This document shows positions 10,393 to 22,755 of a stretch of 64,000 bases of DNA, piece by piece (within the stretch, counting starts at the first letter, position 1; each line of letters starts with the position of its first letter). The DNA is from Caulobacter sp. S45 (GTDB lineage: Bacteria > Pseudomonadota > Alphaproteobacteria > Caulobacterales > Caulobacteraceae). Made by a program: the position numbers and the translations under genes. A model generated the notes under the pieces. It did no database searches and was not told the DNA's origin. It saw only the letters and a list, made by a program, of their open reading frames with translations. The stretch covers positions 62,001-126,000 of the forward strand of contig NZ_LMUL01000010.1 in the NCBI RefSeq assembly GCF_009765965.1, given 5' to 3'.

Positions 10393-10444
10393 CCTTCACC
10401 CAGTCCCTCGGCCTAAGCCGCAATAAGCCTCCGCGCCATCGCTT

Positions 10445-10478
10445 TGGGCTACAATGGGTTAACATGGGCTTGAGTGGG
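10445..10478 (+). promoter_or_regulatory. Probable MraZ-binding repeats (4 x TGGG, 10-bp period)
   Basis: TGGG occurs at 10,445, 10,455, 10,465 and 10,475, exactly one helical turn apart, about 50-85 bp upstream of the mraZ start. MraZ is known to bind TGGG-type direct repeats with this period. A weaker fifth and sixth register are visible at 10,485 (TGAC) and 10,495 (CGGG). The TGGG words read on the plus strand, opposite to mraZ transcription. A TTGACA word for the minus strand lies at 10,521-10,526, but no convincing -10 box is spaced from it. Confidence 0.75.
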
Positions 10479-10610
10479 AAACAATGACACAAACGGGGCC
10501 AAATCGTCCCAGAGATCAGATGTCAACGGGCGGGCCGTCAGTATTAACAGGTTATAAACAGAACATACACAGAACAGATGGGGCGGGAATGTGGCGAGAG
10601 TGAAATGTGG

Positions 10611-11001
<391 letters not shown>

Positions 11002-11067
11002 CCAGGGCTCAAATGGGCCGGGACGGCGCCGCGGTCAACCGTGCGCGGACAGATGTAGGGCGCGCGT

Positions 11068-11817
11068 TCAGGCCGACGGCGCGGCGGCGCGCAGCCTGAG
11101 CAGGGCCATCAGACGAGCGCGGGTGTCGCCGTCCGCCCGCCCATCGATCAGATCGGCCCGCCAATGGCGCTGGAAGGCGGAGACGATCACGCCGGTGGCG
11201 GCGTCGTAGATCCCCGTCGGCGGGCAGTCGTAGCCCAGCCGGGTCAGCCCGGCCTGCAAGGCGAAGACGGCCGCGCCCTGTTCGCCCTCGCCGATCTCCG
11301 CGCCCGGGGCGGGCGGGGGATCGACCCACAGGCCGTGGCCGGCGTCCGCCAGCCTGCGCCAGGGGAACAACTCGCCGGGATCGATCTTGCGGTCGGGCGC
11401 GACGTCGGAATGGCCGACGATGTCGCTGTCGGCGATTGACCAGCGCCCCCGGATTGCGTCGAGCAGCCCGATCAGGGCGTCCATCTGGGGGGCGGGAAAC
11501 GGGACGTAACCCCACTCGTGACCCGGATTGACCAGCTCCACCCCGATGGAGCGCGCATTGACGTCCCGTTCGCCCCGCCAGAACGAGACGCCCGCATGCC
11601 AGGCGCGCCGCTCCTCGGCCACCAAGCGGAATACGCGGCCGTCCTGCTCGATCAGGTAGTGGGCGGAGACCTTGGCCGCCGGATCGCAAAGGCGCGCCAG
11701 GGCGGCCTCGCCCGAGGTCATCCCCGTATAGTGGAGGACCACCATGTCGGGCGGGCTCTTGCGGATGTCGAAGTTGGGGGAGGGCGCCTCGATGGGCGTC
11801 CCGGCGTCGGCAGGCAT
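11068..11817 (-). CDS. N-acetylmuramoyl-L-alanine amidase with peptidoglycan-binding domain
   Basis: The enzyme cleaves the amide bond between MurNAc and L-alanine in peptidoglycan or its fragments. The 249-residue protein has an Amidase_2 (AmpD/AmiD) domain with likely zinc ligands H29, H136 and D146 (spacing as in AmpD) and a catalytic-type E94 in IGVELVNPGH. A peptidoglycan-binding helical domain follows (about 168-242). No signal peptide or lipobox is visible at MPADAGTPIE, so the protein may be cytoplasmic (AmpD-like recycling) although its two-domain layout resembles AmiD. It is 29 bp downstream of a small membrane-protein gene, probably one operon. Confidence 0.9.
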   Translation of the reverse strand: MPADAGTPIEAPSPNFDIRKSPPDMVVLHYTGMTSGEAALARLCDPAAKVSAHYLIEQDGRVFRLVAEERRAWHAGVSFWRGERDVNARSIGVELVNPGHEWGYVPFPAPQMDALIGLLDAIRGRWSIADSDIVGHSDVAPDRKIDPGELFPWRRLADAGHGLWVDPPPAPGAEIGEGEQGAAVFALQAGLTRLGYDCPPTGIYDAATGVIVSAFQRHWRADLIDGRADGDTRARLMALLRLRAAAPSA

Positions 11818-11846
11818 GGAGGGGAAGTCCTGGGGCTTGCGCCAGA

Positions 11847-12146
11847 TCAGCGCTGGCGGTCTTCCCAGTCATAGGCCACCCAGGCGTGCCCCGCACGATG
11901 CGCCTGCACAGTCGCCGGCCGGGGACGCACCCGCCAAGCCAGGGCCGCGAGCGCGAACAACGCGGCCGCCATCACCATCACCACCGCCAGGGTTGCTGCG
12001 AACACCAGCGCCAGCATGAAGCCCGCCAAGGCGACCAGGCCCGTGGCCACGGCGCTGACGACGCCGAACAGGGGAGAGATCGACGACGGTCTTCCACGCT
12101 CCACGATCGGGATAGCCTGCCCAGACCAGCGCGCCATTTCATTCAC
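11847..12146 (-). CDS. Small two-helix membrane protein, unknown
   Basis: A 99-residue product with two closely spaced hydrophobic helices (about 26-46 and 48-71), then a basic stretch and a tail ending AYDWEDRQR. The GTG at 12,146 was chosen because GAAGGAG ends about 8 nt upstream; the in-frame ATG three codons later is too far from it. The frame stays open much further upstream but that part looks non-coding. It precedes the amidase gene on the same strand. No family was recognised; a role in membrane or envelope biology is only inferred from topology and neighbour. Confidence 0.65.
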   Translation of the reverse strand: MNEMARWSGQAIPIVERGRPSSISPLFGVVSAVATGLVALAGFMLALVFAATLAVVMVMAAALFALAALAWRVRPRPATVQAHRAGHAWVAYDWEDRQR

Positions 12147-12448
12147 GTCCAGCACTCCTTCGGCAAGTCGAACGCGGAGGGACGATCCTTGTTGCAACAC
12201 CAATCTCGGGTTCGTAGGCGCGAACGTCAACCCGCCGCGCTGCTTACAACGGCCGCTTGACGCCAAATGAGCACACATGCCGGGTTTTGGGGCTCGATTG
12301 CGGGGCGAAATGTGGATTTCGGACCCGTTCGATGATCCGAAGCCTGATGAGATCGCCCGCTTTCTTTCCACTTTGAAACAGAACGCGGCTTGACCGCGAC
12401 GGCGGGGTGAGGCGAGCTTGCTCGTGCAGGGGTTGCAGGGTGGGCCGC
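12147..12448. other. Divergent intergenic region
   Basis: This gap separates the minus-strand small membrane gene from the plus-strand aspartyl-protease-like gene and must hold promoters for both. No clear -35/-10 pairs were found. A short open frame at 12,277-12,393 is listed separately. Confidence 0.4.
12277..12393 (+). CDS. Possible 38-residue ORF, unknown
   Basis: The frame gives a 38-residue peptide whose second half (MWISDPFDDPKPDEIARF onward) has a natural, charged composition ending in TLKQNAA. The stop lies 55 bp before the aspartyl-protease-like gene. No good ribosome-binding site is visible before either ATG (12,277 or 12,310). It could be a real small protein, the remnant of a longer gene, or chance. 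Confidence 0.25.
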   Translation: MPGFGARLRGEMWISDPFDDPKPDEIARFLSTLKQNAA

Positions 12449-13522
12449 ATGCGGTGGATGTTGGGTTTGGCGGCCTTGGCCGCGGCTGGCGGCGCTTCGC
12501 TGGCGGGGAGCGGATCGGCGCAGGCGGCCTGCCAGCTCCAGCAGGTCGGCGAACTGCCGGTGGTGTTCGCCGAAGGACATCTGCTACTGCCGACCTCGAT
12601 CGACGGCCAGCCGGCGATGATGGTGGCCGAGACAGGCGGCACAAGCGCGCTGTACGGCGACTCGCCGCAGAAGCTGGGCATCACCACTCACCGCTTCAAC
12701 GGGACGAGAAGTCTGACGGTGGGCGGCATCGGTGGATTGGCCGACGCTCAGCTCGCGACGATCAAGGAACTGCGCTTCGGCAAGTTCACGATCCACAACA
12801 CAGAACTGCTGGTGGCCGGCAAGAATCCTCACTCCGCCACGGTCATGGGGAACATTGGAGAGGATGTCTTCTACAATTACGATATGGAGATCGATGTTGC
12901 GCACGGCGTCATCCGTCTGCTGAAGGCGACTGGGTGCAGCGACGCGGAAATGCCCTACTGGGGGGCCGCCTATTCACAGGCTCCGCTCGAGCCGATCAGG
13001 GACATCAATCCGAGGCTGATCACGACCCTGACGCTGAACGGCCACGAAGTCCGGGCTCAACTCGACACCGGAGCGCCCGGCACCTGGATCACGCCGGCCG
13101 CAGCTTCGGCCGCTGGCGCTCGCGAAGATGCGGCGGCGCCCGCTCGTGCGCTAAGGGGGATCGGCGCGCACTCGGTCGATAGCTCCGTCTACGTGTTCGA
13201 TACGGTCGGCATAGGCGACGAGACCATCAAGAACACCCGAATGAGGGTGGCGGACCTGTTCCGCTACAATACGATCGAGAAGGCTGGCACCCACCTCGGA
13301 CGCGACACCAGCGATCGGCCGCGCGCCCTGATCGGGCTCGACTTCTTCAGGTCGCACCGGGTCATGATCTCGCCCAGCCACAACAAGATCTATTTCAGCT
13401 ACATCGGGGGTCCGGTGTTCCTGCCTCCCCCGAGAGCTGTCGCCCAGGCGCAGCCTGTGGGAAGCCCCGCGCCGGCCCCCGCCACGCAACCGCCTCCCAC
13501 GCCAGCTTCTCCCCAGCCGTAG
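12449..13522 (+). CDS. Exported retropepsin-like aspartyl protease family protein
   Basis: The 357-residue product has a signal peptide (MRWMLGLAALAAAGG, probable cleavage after AQA at about 26) and two aspartyl-protease-type lobes. The second lobe has a canonical active-site motif LDTGAPGTW (D186). The first lobe has AETGGTSALY, with Glu61 in place of the catalytic Asp. The C-terminus (about 330-357) is a proline/alanine-rich tail. The ATG at 12,449 was preferred over an upstream GTG (12,407) because it starts directly at the signal peptide. Whether it cuts substrates is uncertain given the Asp-to-Glu change. Confidence 0.78.
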   Translation: MRWMLGLAALAAAGGASLAGSGSAQAACQLQQVGELPVVFAEGHLLLPTSIDGQPAMMVAETGGTSALYGDSPQKLGITTHRFNGTRSLTVGGIGGLADAQLATIKELRFGKFTIHNTELLVAGKNPHSATVMGNIGEDVFYNYDMEIDVAHGVIRLLKATGCSDAEMPYWGAAYSQAPLEPIRDINPRLITTLTLNGHEVRAQLDTGAPGTWITPAAASAAGAREDAAAPARALRGIGAHSVDSSVYVFDTVGIGDETIKNTRMRVADLFRYNTIEKAGTHLGRDTSDRPRALIGLDFFRSHRVMISPSHNKIYFSYIGGPVFLPPPRAVAQAQPVGSPAPAPATQPPPTPASPQP

Positions 13523-13570
13523 TAGCCGGCAACGGCCTCGCCGGCCTGTCGTCCGAAAGCCGCGCAATGG

Positions 13571-13591
13571 CCGCGCTGTGTTGCAGCGCGG
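13571..13591 (+). terminator. Hairpin after the aspartyl-protease-like gene
   Basis: CCGCGCTG (13,571-13,578) can pair with CAGCGCGG (13,584-13,591) around a 5-nt loop. No U-tract follows, so termination is only possible. Confidence 0.3.
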
Positions 13592-13672
13592 ACCGAATGG
13601 CTTGCCTCCGCGCGATGGAGATATAAACGGAGCGTCCGGGCGCGTTGTCGCCGCCCAGAGGATTCTTAGGTT

Positions 13673-14443
13673 ATGCTGACCTTCCTGTTCGCCTTGGCGC
13701 TGGCGCAGGCCGAGCCCCAGGGCGTGGCCGCCGCTGCGGCGATCACGCCTCCCGTCGCCGAAGACGGCGAGGTCCCCAAGGGCGCGCCGGCCGAGGACTA
13801 CGACTTCGTGGCCTGGTGCCACGGGGCGCTGACCGGCCACATGGCGCTCTACACCCTGGTCAAGCCCGAGCTGAAGAGCATTGAGCGGCCGGAAGAGGTC
13901 GACGGCGACGAGAAGGCCGACCTGGAGCAGATGAAGGCCGGGCGCGAATATCTGGCGCTCTACACCAGCGCGCTCCGCGCCGCCGCCAAGTCGCATCCCA
14001 AGGCCATGGCCGACCGCCGCGACAAGGCCGAGGCCCAGGGCGAGGCGATCTGGGACGCCGCCAAGACCGCCGAACCGCGCAGCCGCATGTGGTCGTGGCT
14101 GCTGTGGGACCTGCCGGGTCGCTGCGAGGTCGCCGCCAAGCGGCTGGAGACCCGTTCGGGCATCCTGGGCGCCGCCTTCAAGTCCACCGCCGCCGACGTC
14201 CAGGCCGGCGACGCCACCGCCGCCAACGCCTCGGCCGCCGAGGCCCAGCCCACCAAGGTCGAGTCCGACGCGCCCAAGGTCGCAGCGCCACCCGCAGCCG
14301 TGGACGGCGGGCCCAAGGACGGCGCCGCCCCGACGCCCGCGCCCGCCGAGGCGCCGAAGAATATCGACGACGCGCTCGCCCCCGCGGCGGCCGCGCCCGT
14401 CGATCCCGCCAAGCCCGCCCCGCCGCTGCGCGGGCCGCAGTAG
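13673..14443 (+). CDS. Exported protein of unknown function
   Basis: A 256-residue product with a short signal peptide (MLTFLFALALAQA), a helical central domain (about 45-165) containing two cysteines (in AWCHGAL and GRCEVAA contexts) that could form a disulfide, and a low-complexity Ala/Pro-rich tail from about 170 to the end. It lies 33 bp upstream of the aspartate aminotransferase gene on the same strand and may share its transcript. No known domain was recognised. The ATG was chosen because it opens the signal peptide. Confidence 0.8.
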   Translation: MLTFLFALALAQAEPQGVAAAAAITPPVAEDGEVPKGAPAEDYDFVAWCHGALTGHMALYTLVKPELKSIERPEEVDGDEKADLEQMKAGREYLALYTSALRAAAKSHPKAMADRRDKAEAQGEAIWDAAKTAEPRSRMWSWLLWDLPGRCEVAAKRLETRSGILGAAFKSTAADVQAGDATAANASAAEAQPTKVESDAPKVAAPPAAVDGGPKDGAAPTPAPAEAPKNIDDALAPAAAAPVDPAKPAPPLRGPQ

Positions 14444-15679
<1,236 letters not shown>

Positions 15680-15701
15680 GCGGGATCGGCGAGCCGGGAA
15701 C

Positions 15702-16751
15702 ATGAGCCTCGGAACGGGTCTCTGGAGCGCGCTCGCCGTCTCGGCGGGTGTGGCGACGGCGCTCACCGGGCTGATCGCCTGGGCCGGACCGGTGGACCCG
15801 CCGCGCGAGCGGGGCATGCACTATCGCCCGACGCCGACTTCCGGCGGTCTGGCGATCCTGGCGGGGACCAGCCTGGGCGCCTTCGCCTTCGCCATCCTTG
15901 CAAGGGGAGGGGACGGGGCGGCGCTGAGGATCGCGGCGACCACCCTGGGCTTCGCGGGCGCGCTTGGCCTGCTGGGCGCGGTGGACGACATGGTCGACAT
16001 CGGCGCCAAGGCCAAGCTGCTGATCCAGGCGCTGGCGGCCTTGCTGTACGCCACGCTGGTGGCGCGAATCGAGGCGGTCCCGCTCGCGGCCGGGCTGGCG
16101 ATTCCGCTCGGGCCCGTGCTGGGCGCGCTGGGGACGGCGCTGTGGATCGTAGTCGCCACCAATGCGGTCAACTTCATGGACGGGGCCAATGGGGTCGCCG
16201 CTGGCGCCCTGGCCATCGCGCTCGGAGTCCTGGGCTTGGCGTGCCTTGGCGGCGGCGCGCCCGCGCTGGGCGGCGTGGCCCTGGCGGGTGCGGCCGCCAA
16301 CCTCGGCTACCTGCCATGGAACGTCAGGGGGCGGCTGTTCCAGGGCGACGCGGGAGCGCTGTTCTCGGGGTTCCTGGTCTCGGCCGTGGCGGCGGCTGCG
16401 GCGGGGCGGAATGGGGTGGGGCCGGTGTGCTTGTACGTGGCGCCCATCGCCCTGCTGCCCTTCCTCACCGACGTGCTGCTAACCCTGCTGTACCGCGCGC
16501 GGCGAAAGCAGAACCTGCTGCAGGCCCACCGCGACCACCTGTTCCAGCTCTGGCTGCAACGCACCGGCCGCTCGCACGCGGCGCTGGCGCGGCGGGTGGG
16601 GGTGGTGATGCTCGGGTTCGGAGTCTATGCGGTGGGCGTGCAGCACGCGCCGGCAGACCTGCAGCCGCCCTTATTCTTTGTTGGGCTGATAGTGAGCGTC
16701 CTGGGATGGGTCGCCTGGCGGCGCAATCTCACAAGAGCCCGATCCGAGTAG
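15702..16751 (+). CDS. Polyprenyl-phosphate phosphoglycosyl transferase, MraY/WecA family
   Basis: These integral membrane enzymes move a sugar-1-phosphate from a nucleotide sugar to undecaprenyl phosphate and start O-antigen or exopolysaccharide synthesis. The 349-residue protein has about ten hydrophobic segments and the family motifs: DDMVDIGAKAKLL near 106-118, NAVNFMDGANG, GDAGALFSG and the cytoplasmic HRDHLFQ loop. It resembles WecA/WbpL-type enzymes more than MraY, for which a dedicated gene exists at 2,828-3,949. It begins 22 bp after aspC; the sugar donor is unknown. Confidence 0.88.
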   Translation: MSLGTGLWSALAVSAGVATALTGLIAWAGPVDPPRERGMHYRPTPTSGGLAILAGTSLGAFAFAILARGGDGAALRIAATTLGFAGALGLLGAVDDMVDIGAKAKLLIQALAALLYATLVARIEAVPLAAGLAIPLGPVLGALGTALWIVVATNAVNFMDGANGVAAGALAIALGVLGLACLGGGAPALGGVALAGAAANLGYLPWNVRGRLFQGDAGALFSGFLVSAVAAAAAGRNGVGPVCLYVAPIALLPFLTDVLLTLLYRARRKQNLLQAHRDHLFQLWLQRTGRSHAALARRVGVVMLGFGVYAVGVQHAPADLQPPLFFVGLIVSVLGWVAWRRNLTRARSE

Positions 16752-16812
16752 CTTAGCTTCTGGCGCTGCTCTAGCGTGCGATCTTATTTCTTTCGTGCTC
16801 AGGTAGCTGCAG

Positions 16813-17067
16813 ATGTCCTCCCACGACTTAGCATTGACGCTCATCCGGGTAACGGCGGCGCTGCAGCTCGTTCAGAGCGCTGTTACTGCGGTATTCAGCG
16901 TGGCCCGAGGTGCATTGACCGTGGTTGGATTCGGTCATCTCACGCTTATTCTGGTTCAACTCACCATTCCCGCTGAAGAAGCGGTCGCAGCGATATTGTT
17001 CTTAGCCTTCAGCGCGCCTTTAGCGCGTTTCAGCGCAAAGGCTACTCAAGCGATGAGCTTCTCTTAA
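16813..17067 (+). CDS. Small hydrophobic protein, unknown
   Basis: An 84-residue product with two or three hydrophobic stretches (about 8-30, 36-52 and 57-72). Base use is clearly less GC-rich than in neighbouring genes, and the upstream AGG is only a weak ribosome-binding site. It may be a recently acquired or fast-evolving small membrane protein. No family was recognised. Confidence 0.45.
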   Translation: MSSHDLALTLIRVTAALQLVQSAVTAVFSVARGALTVVGFGHLTLILVQLTIPAEEAVAAILFLAFSAPLARFSAKATQAMSFS

Positions 17068-17138
17068 GCCGAAGTCAGAATAGGGCGATCAAGGCCAGTG
17101 TTGGAAATGCTGGCGCTCGTTCGCACCTTCGATCGCGA

Positions 17139-18149
17139 CTAGGCCGCCCGATCCACCGCGAAGTCCGCAAGCGCTTCCAGCGAGACCCGCCACTCGTCGC
17201 GCGGGAAGATCTGCAGCGCGGTCTTGGCCTCCTCGGCGTACTCGTGCGCCAGGGCCAGGGTGGAGGCGATGCCGCCGGTGGAGGCGATCAGGTCCCGCGC
17301 CCGGCGGAAGTCGGCTTCGGACTGTTCATGCTGGCCGACGGTGCGTTCCCAGAACGCCGCCTCCTGCGCGCCGGTGCGCTGGATCGCCAGCAGCAGCGGT
17401 AGGGTTACCTTGCCCTCGCGGAAATCGTCGCCGGCGTTCTTGCCCAGGGTCTCCGACGTGCCGCCATAGTCGAGCGCGTCGTCGGCCAGCTGGAAGGCCA
17501 GGCCGAGCTTCAGCCCATAGGCCGCCACCGCCGCGATCTGCCCCGCCGTGGCGCCGGAAACCACCGCGCCCGCTTCGGCGGCGGCGGCGAACAGCTCGGC
17601 GGTCTTGCCGCGGATGATCTCCAGATAGGTGGCCTGGTCCAGTTGCAGGTCGTGGGCGCGGGTGAGTTGCAGCACCTCGCCCTCGGCGATCACGCGCGAG
17701 GCGCGGGCCAGGATGCCGAGCGCCTGCAGCGAGCCGGTCTCGACCATCAGCTCGAAGGCGCGGGCGAACAGGAAGTCGCCGACCAGGACGCTGGCCGAGC
17801 CGCCCCAGATCAGGTGCGCGGCGACCTTGCCGCGCCGGAGCTGGGAGCCGTCGACCACGTCGTCGTGCAGCAGGGTGGCGGTGTGGATGAACTCCACCGC
17901 CGCCGCCAGCTTGCGGTGGGCGTCGCCGCGCGCGCCGCACAGCCGCGCCGCCGCCACCGTCAGCAACGGGCGCAGGCGCTTGCCGCCGGCCTCGACCAGA
18001 TGGTCGCCCAGCGCCGGGATCAGCGGGACGTCGCTTTGCAGGCGATCGTGGATCAGGGAATCGACGCCCGCCATGTCGACCGTGGACAGGTCGAAAAGGT
18101 GCTGCACCGAACCTTCGGGTTCCAGGCGCTGGGCGGTCGCCACTTCCAA
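17139..18149 (-). CDS. ispB: Long-chain polyprenyl diphosphate synthase
   Basis: The enzyme extends farnesyl diphosphate with isopentenyl units in trans to form the side chain of ubiquinone (decaprenyl in most alphaproteobacteria). The 336-residue protein has both aspartate-rich motifs, LLHDDVVDG (D96, D97, D100) and LADDALDYGG (D223, D224, D227), and the GGKRLRP substrate-binding stretch near 55-61. Small residues just before the first motif are consistent with a long product. The gene stands alone on this strand, divergent from the methyltransferase gene. Confidence 0.92.
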   Translation of the reverse strand: MEVATAQRLEPEGSVQHLFDLSTVDMAGVDSLIHDRLQSDVPLIPALGDHLVEAGGKRLRPLLTVAAARLCGARGDAHRKLAAAVEFIHTATLLHDDVVDGSQLRRGKVAAHLIWGGSASVLVGDFLFARAFELMVETGSLQALGILARASRVIAEGEVLQLTRAHDLQLDQATYLEIIRGKTAELFAAAAEAGAVVSGATAGQIAAVAAYGLKLGLAFQLADDALDYGGTSETLGKNAGDDFREGKVTLPLLLAIQRTGAQEAAFWERTVGQHEQSEADFRRARDLIASTGGIASTLALAHEYAEEAKTALQIFPRDEWRVSLEALADFAVDRAA

Positions 18150-18222
18150 CTAACGTGCTCCTGCTCGCGCGCTCGGACTCGGGCGCAACACCGGCGCGAG
18201 GGGGTCGCCGTCGGGCGGCACA

Positions 18223-19038
18223 ATGGTTACACCGCCTGCCATGGTCAAGGATATGGGTGTCCAGCCGGACGATAAGCAGCATGTATCTGTTCCCCCTCGC
18301 CCCGACGAGACGACGGAGGACCGCGTGCTCGGCGGTCGCATCCTGCTGCGCCAGCCCCGGGTCGGTTATCGCGCCGGGCTGGACGCCGCCCTGCTGGCGG
18401 CCGCCGTCGAGCTGAAGCCGGGGGAGCGGGCGCTGGAGGCCGGCTGCGGCGCCGGCGCGGCCCTGCTCCAGACCGCCGTCCGCTCGCCGGGGACGTCGCT
18501 GGTGGGGCTGGAGCGGGATTCCACAGCGCTGGGCTTGGCCCACGTCAACATCGTGCTGAACGGGCTGGGCGATCGGATCGAGGCGCTGCACGGCGACGTC
18601 AGCCTGCGGTTGCCCGCGTTGGGCGGCGGGCCTTTCGACGCGGCGTTCGCCAACCCGCCCTTCTTCGATGATCCCAATGCGCTGAAGACCCCCCATCCCA
18701 GCAAGCGCGACGCCTGGATCGCCGATGGGGGGCTGGGCGCCTGGACCACCTTCCTGCTCAAGGTGGTGAAGGAGAACGGCCGCATCACCGTGATCCACCG
18801 CGCCGACCGGCTGGCGGATTTGCTGGCGGGGCTGGGCGAGGGGGCGGGATCGTTCCGCATCCGCCCGATCCACCCCTTCGCCGACGAGCCGGCCAAGCGG
18901 GTGCTGGTGCGCGCGGTCAAGACCGGCAAGGCCCCGCTCGTGCTGCTGCCGCCGCTGGTGATCCATGAACGCGAGGGGGCCAAGCACACGCCGGAGGCCG
19001 AGGCGATCCTGCGCGGCGAGGCGGGGCTGGGGTGGTGA
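18223..19038 (+). CDS. TrmN6-type SAM-dependent methyltransferase (tRNA1Val A37 N6 family)
   Basis: The 271-residue protein has a Rossmann methyltransferase core with the SAM loop EAGCGAGAA (72-80), an acidic residue after the next strand (GLERD), and the NPPF motif (144-147) typical of enzymes that methylate amino groups of bases. The order and length match YfiC/TrmN6, which modifies A37 of a tRNA. Several in-frame starts exist (18,223, 18,241 and later); the first was used. The target is inferred from the family only. Confidence 0.82.
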   Translation: MVTPPAMVKDMGVQPDDKQHVSVPPRPDETTEDRVLGGRILLRQPRVGYRAGLDAALLAAAVELKPGERALEAGCGAGAALLQTAVRSPGTSLVGLERDSTALGLAHVNIVLNGLGDRIEALHGDVSLRLPALGGGPFDAAFANPPFFDDPNALKTPHPSKRDAWIADGGLGAWTTFLLKVVKENGRITVIHRADRLADLLAGLGEGAGSFRIRPIHPFADEPAKRVLVRAVKTGKAPLVLLPPLVIHEREGAKHTPEAEAILRGEAGLGW

Positions 19039-19052
19039 GGCGGTGATGGGGT

Positions 19053-19159
19053 GCGTGCTTCGAGACGCGGCTGGCGCCGCTCCTCAGCATGACGAAGGAT
19101 CTTGGAACCCCCACCATCCGTCATGCTGAGGAGCCCCGCAGGGGCGTCTTGAAGCACGC
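19053..19159. repeat. Inverted-pair intergenic repeat (REP/BIME-like), copy A
   Basis: Two facing copies of a repeat unit: left arm GCGTGCTTCGAGACGCGGC... (from 19,053) and right arm ending GCGTCTTGAAGCACGC (to 19,159), with matching inner parts CTCCTCAGCATGACG and CGTCATGCTGAGGAG. The same unit recurs at 27,738, 37,287, 51,419 and 52,922. It lies just after the methyltransferase stop and could fold into a long hairpin in RNA. Confidence 0.85.
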
Positions 19160-19271
19160 AGATCGCCGACCCCACCTTGTGTGTCCCCCACGCCACACCC
19201 ACATCGGTCGAGCCGTCGGGCGTGCTTCCAAGAAGGCGTCCGCCGAACATCCGCCGAGAGGGGAAGCCTGA

Positions 19272-21872
<2,601 letters not shown>

Positions 21873-21889
21873 GGGGTGGGGTGGTTTGT

Positions 21890-21919
21890 GGGAGGCGGTT
21901 TCCGCCTCCCATGTTTTCT
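21890..21919 (+). terminator. Rho-independent terminator of clpB
   Basis: TGGGAGGCGG pairs perfectly with CCGCCTCCCA around a TTT loop, followed by TGTTTTCT. It sits directly after the clpB stop. Confidence 0.85.
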
Positions 21920-21960
21920 CACGTTGCGGGGTCATTCTCGCAAGCCGGTCTTAATCTGCG

Positions 21961-22755
21961 TCAGGCCGTGAATGGCCGGCCCGGCAGTTGCTCGACGTAT
22001 TCAGCATGATCGCTCAGGTCAGTATCATGAGTGGTTGCCAGTATACCGTCGACGAGGAGGCCCTCCCGGCCATCATCGGAAACTATGTGACCGCTCCCGA
22101 TGGGGATCGGATCAACTTTCCAGGTCATTCGATTCCGCTTGCCCGTCCCATCACTGAAATGAACAACTCGACAAAGCCTGTTGGCTGGTTCTTTGACTAT
22201 TGCAACGTGGTCCGCTCGGATGTCGCTCAAGCGCACTGCGCACAGTCGACCCCAGTAGGGTCGGCCTTTGACGTGCGGACAGTCCTCATATTCCTGGCCA
22301 CAGATCGTACATTCCTGCCGACCGACGATTAGTCCAGCGCTTAGGAACACTTGCGGCGGAAAGATTACGCTTTCGATCGCCGCCATCCGCTTGGCATTCT
22401 GCTCTAGGTGAGCAAAGCCACGGTGCGCCCGGATCGCGTCGCCAATGCTCCGCTGAGCAGCGATCAAGCTTTCCCATGCCTTTTCCTCTCGGCCTTCCTT
22501 GAGGTCCAGCCACATGGTAATTTCGTCACGCAGATAACGGGTGACGCACTCGCACCCGAGGAACTTATTTGCCATGTCTTCATCGCCGCGCTTGATGGCC
22601 TGCGCCTTCCAAGCCACGAGTCTGCCGGTAAGCTCGTTAAGCTGGTCAATGGCCTCGCGTTGAAGATCCGCGTCGCGAACAATGAAAAGGTACTTCTCAA
22701 CGCCGGTAACGACCGCGTTGAAGGCGTCGATTTCCGGCGAACACGCTTCACTCAT
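21961..22755 (-). CDS. Unknown protein with Cys/His zinc-knuckle-like motif (cassette gene 2)
   Basis: A 264-residue product. The N-terminal half (about 1-125) is helical and charged and could be a coiled-coil-like bundle. A C-x2-C-x6-C-x-H motif (C139, C142, C149, H151) then looks like a metal-binding knuckle, followed by a compact beta-rich region to about 215. The ATG at 22,755 was chosen because it overlaps the upstream gene's stop by 8 bp (ATGAGTGA); an in-frame ATG at 22,779 is possible. Base composition is clearly lower in GC than in flanking genes, suggesting horizontal acquisition together with its partner. The C-terminal region could process or bind a ligand, but no function is claimed. 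Confidence 0.75.
   Translation of the reverse strand: MSEACSPEIDAFNAVVTGVEKYLFIVRDADLQREAIDQLNELTGRLVAWKAQAIKRGDEDMANKFLGCECVTRYLRDEITMWLDLKEGREEKAWESLIAAQRSIGDAIRAHRGFAHLEQNAKRMAAIESVIFPPQVFLSAGLIVGRQECTICGQEYEDCPHVKGRPYWGRLCAVRLSDIRADHVAIVKEPANRLCRVVHFSDGTGKRNRMTWKVDPIPIGSGHIVSDDGREGLLVDGILATTHDTDLSDHAEYVEQLPGRPFTA

Noticed and set aside
19053-19159. Intergenic inverted repeats as CRISPR
   Set aside because: Only one facing pair per locus, no regular spacers and no cas genes.
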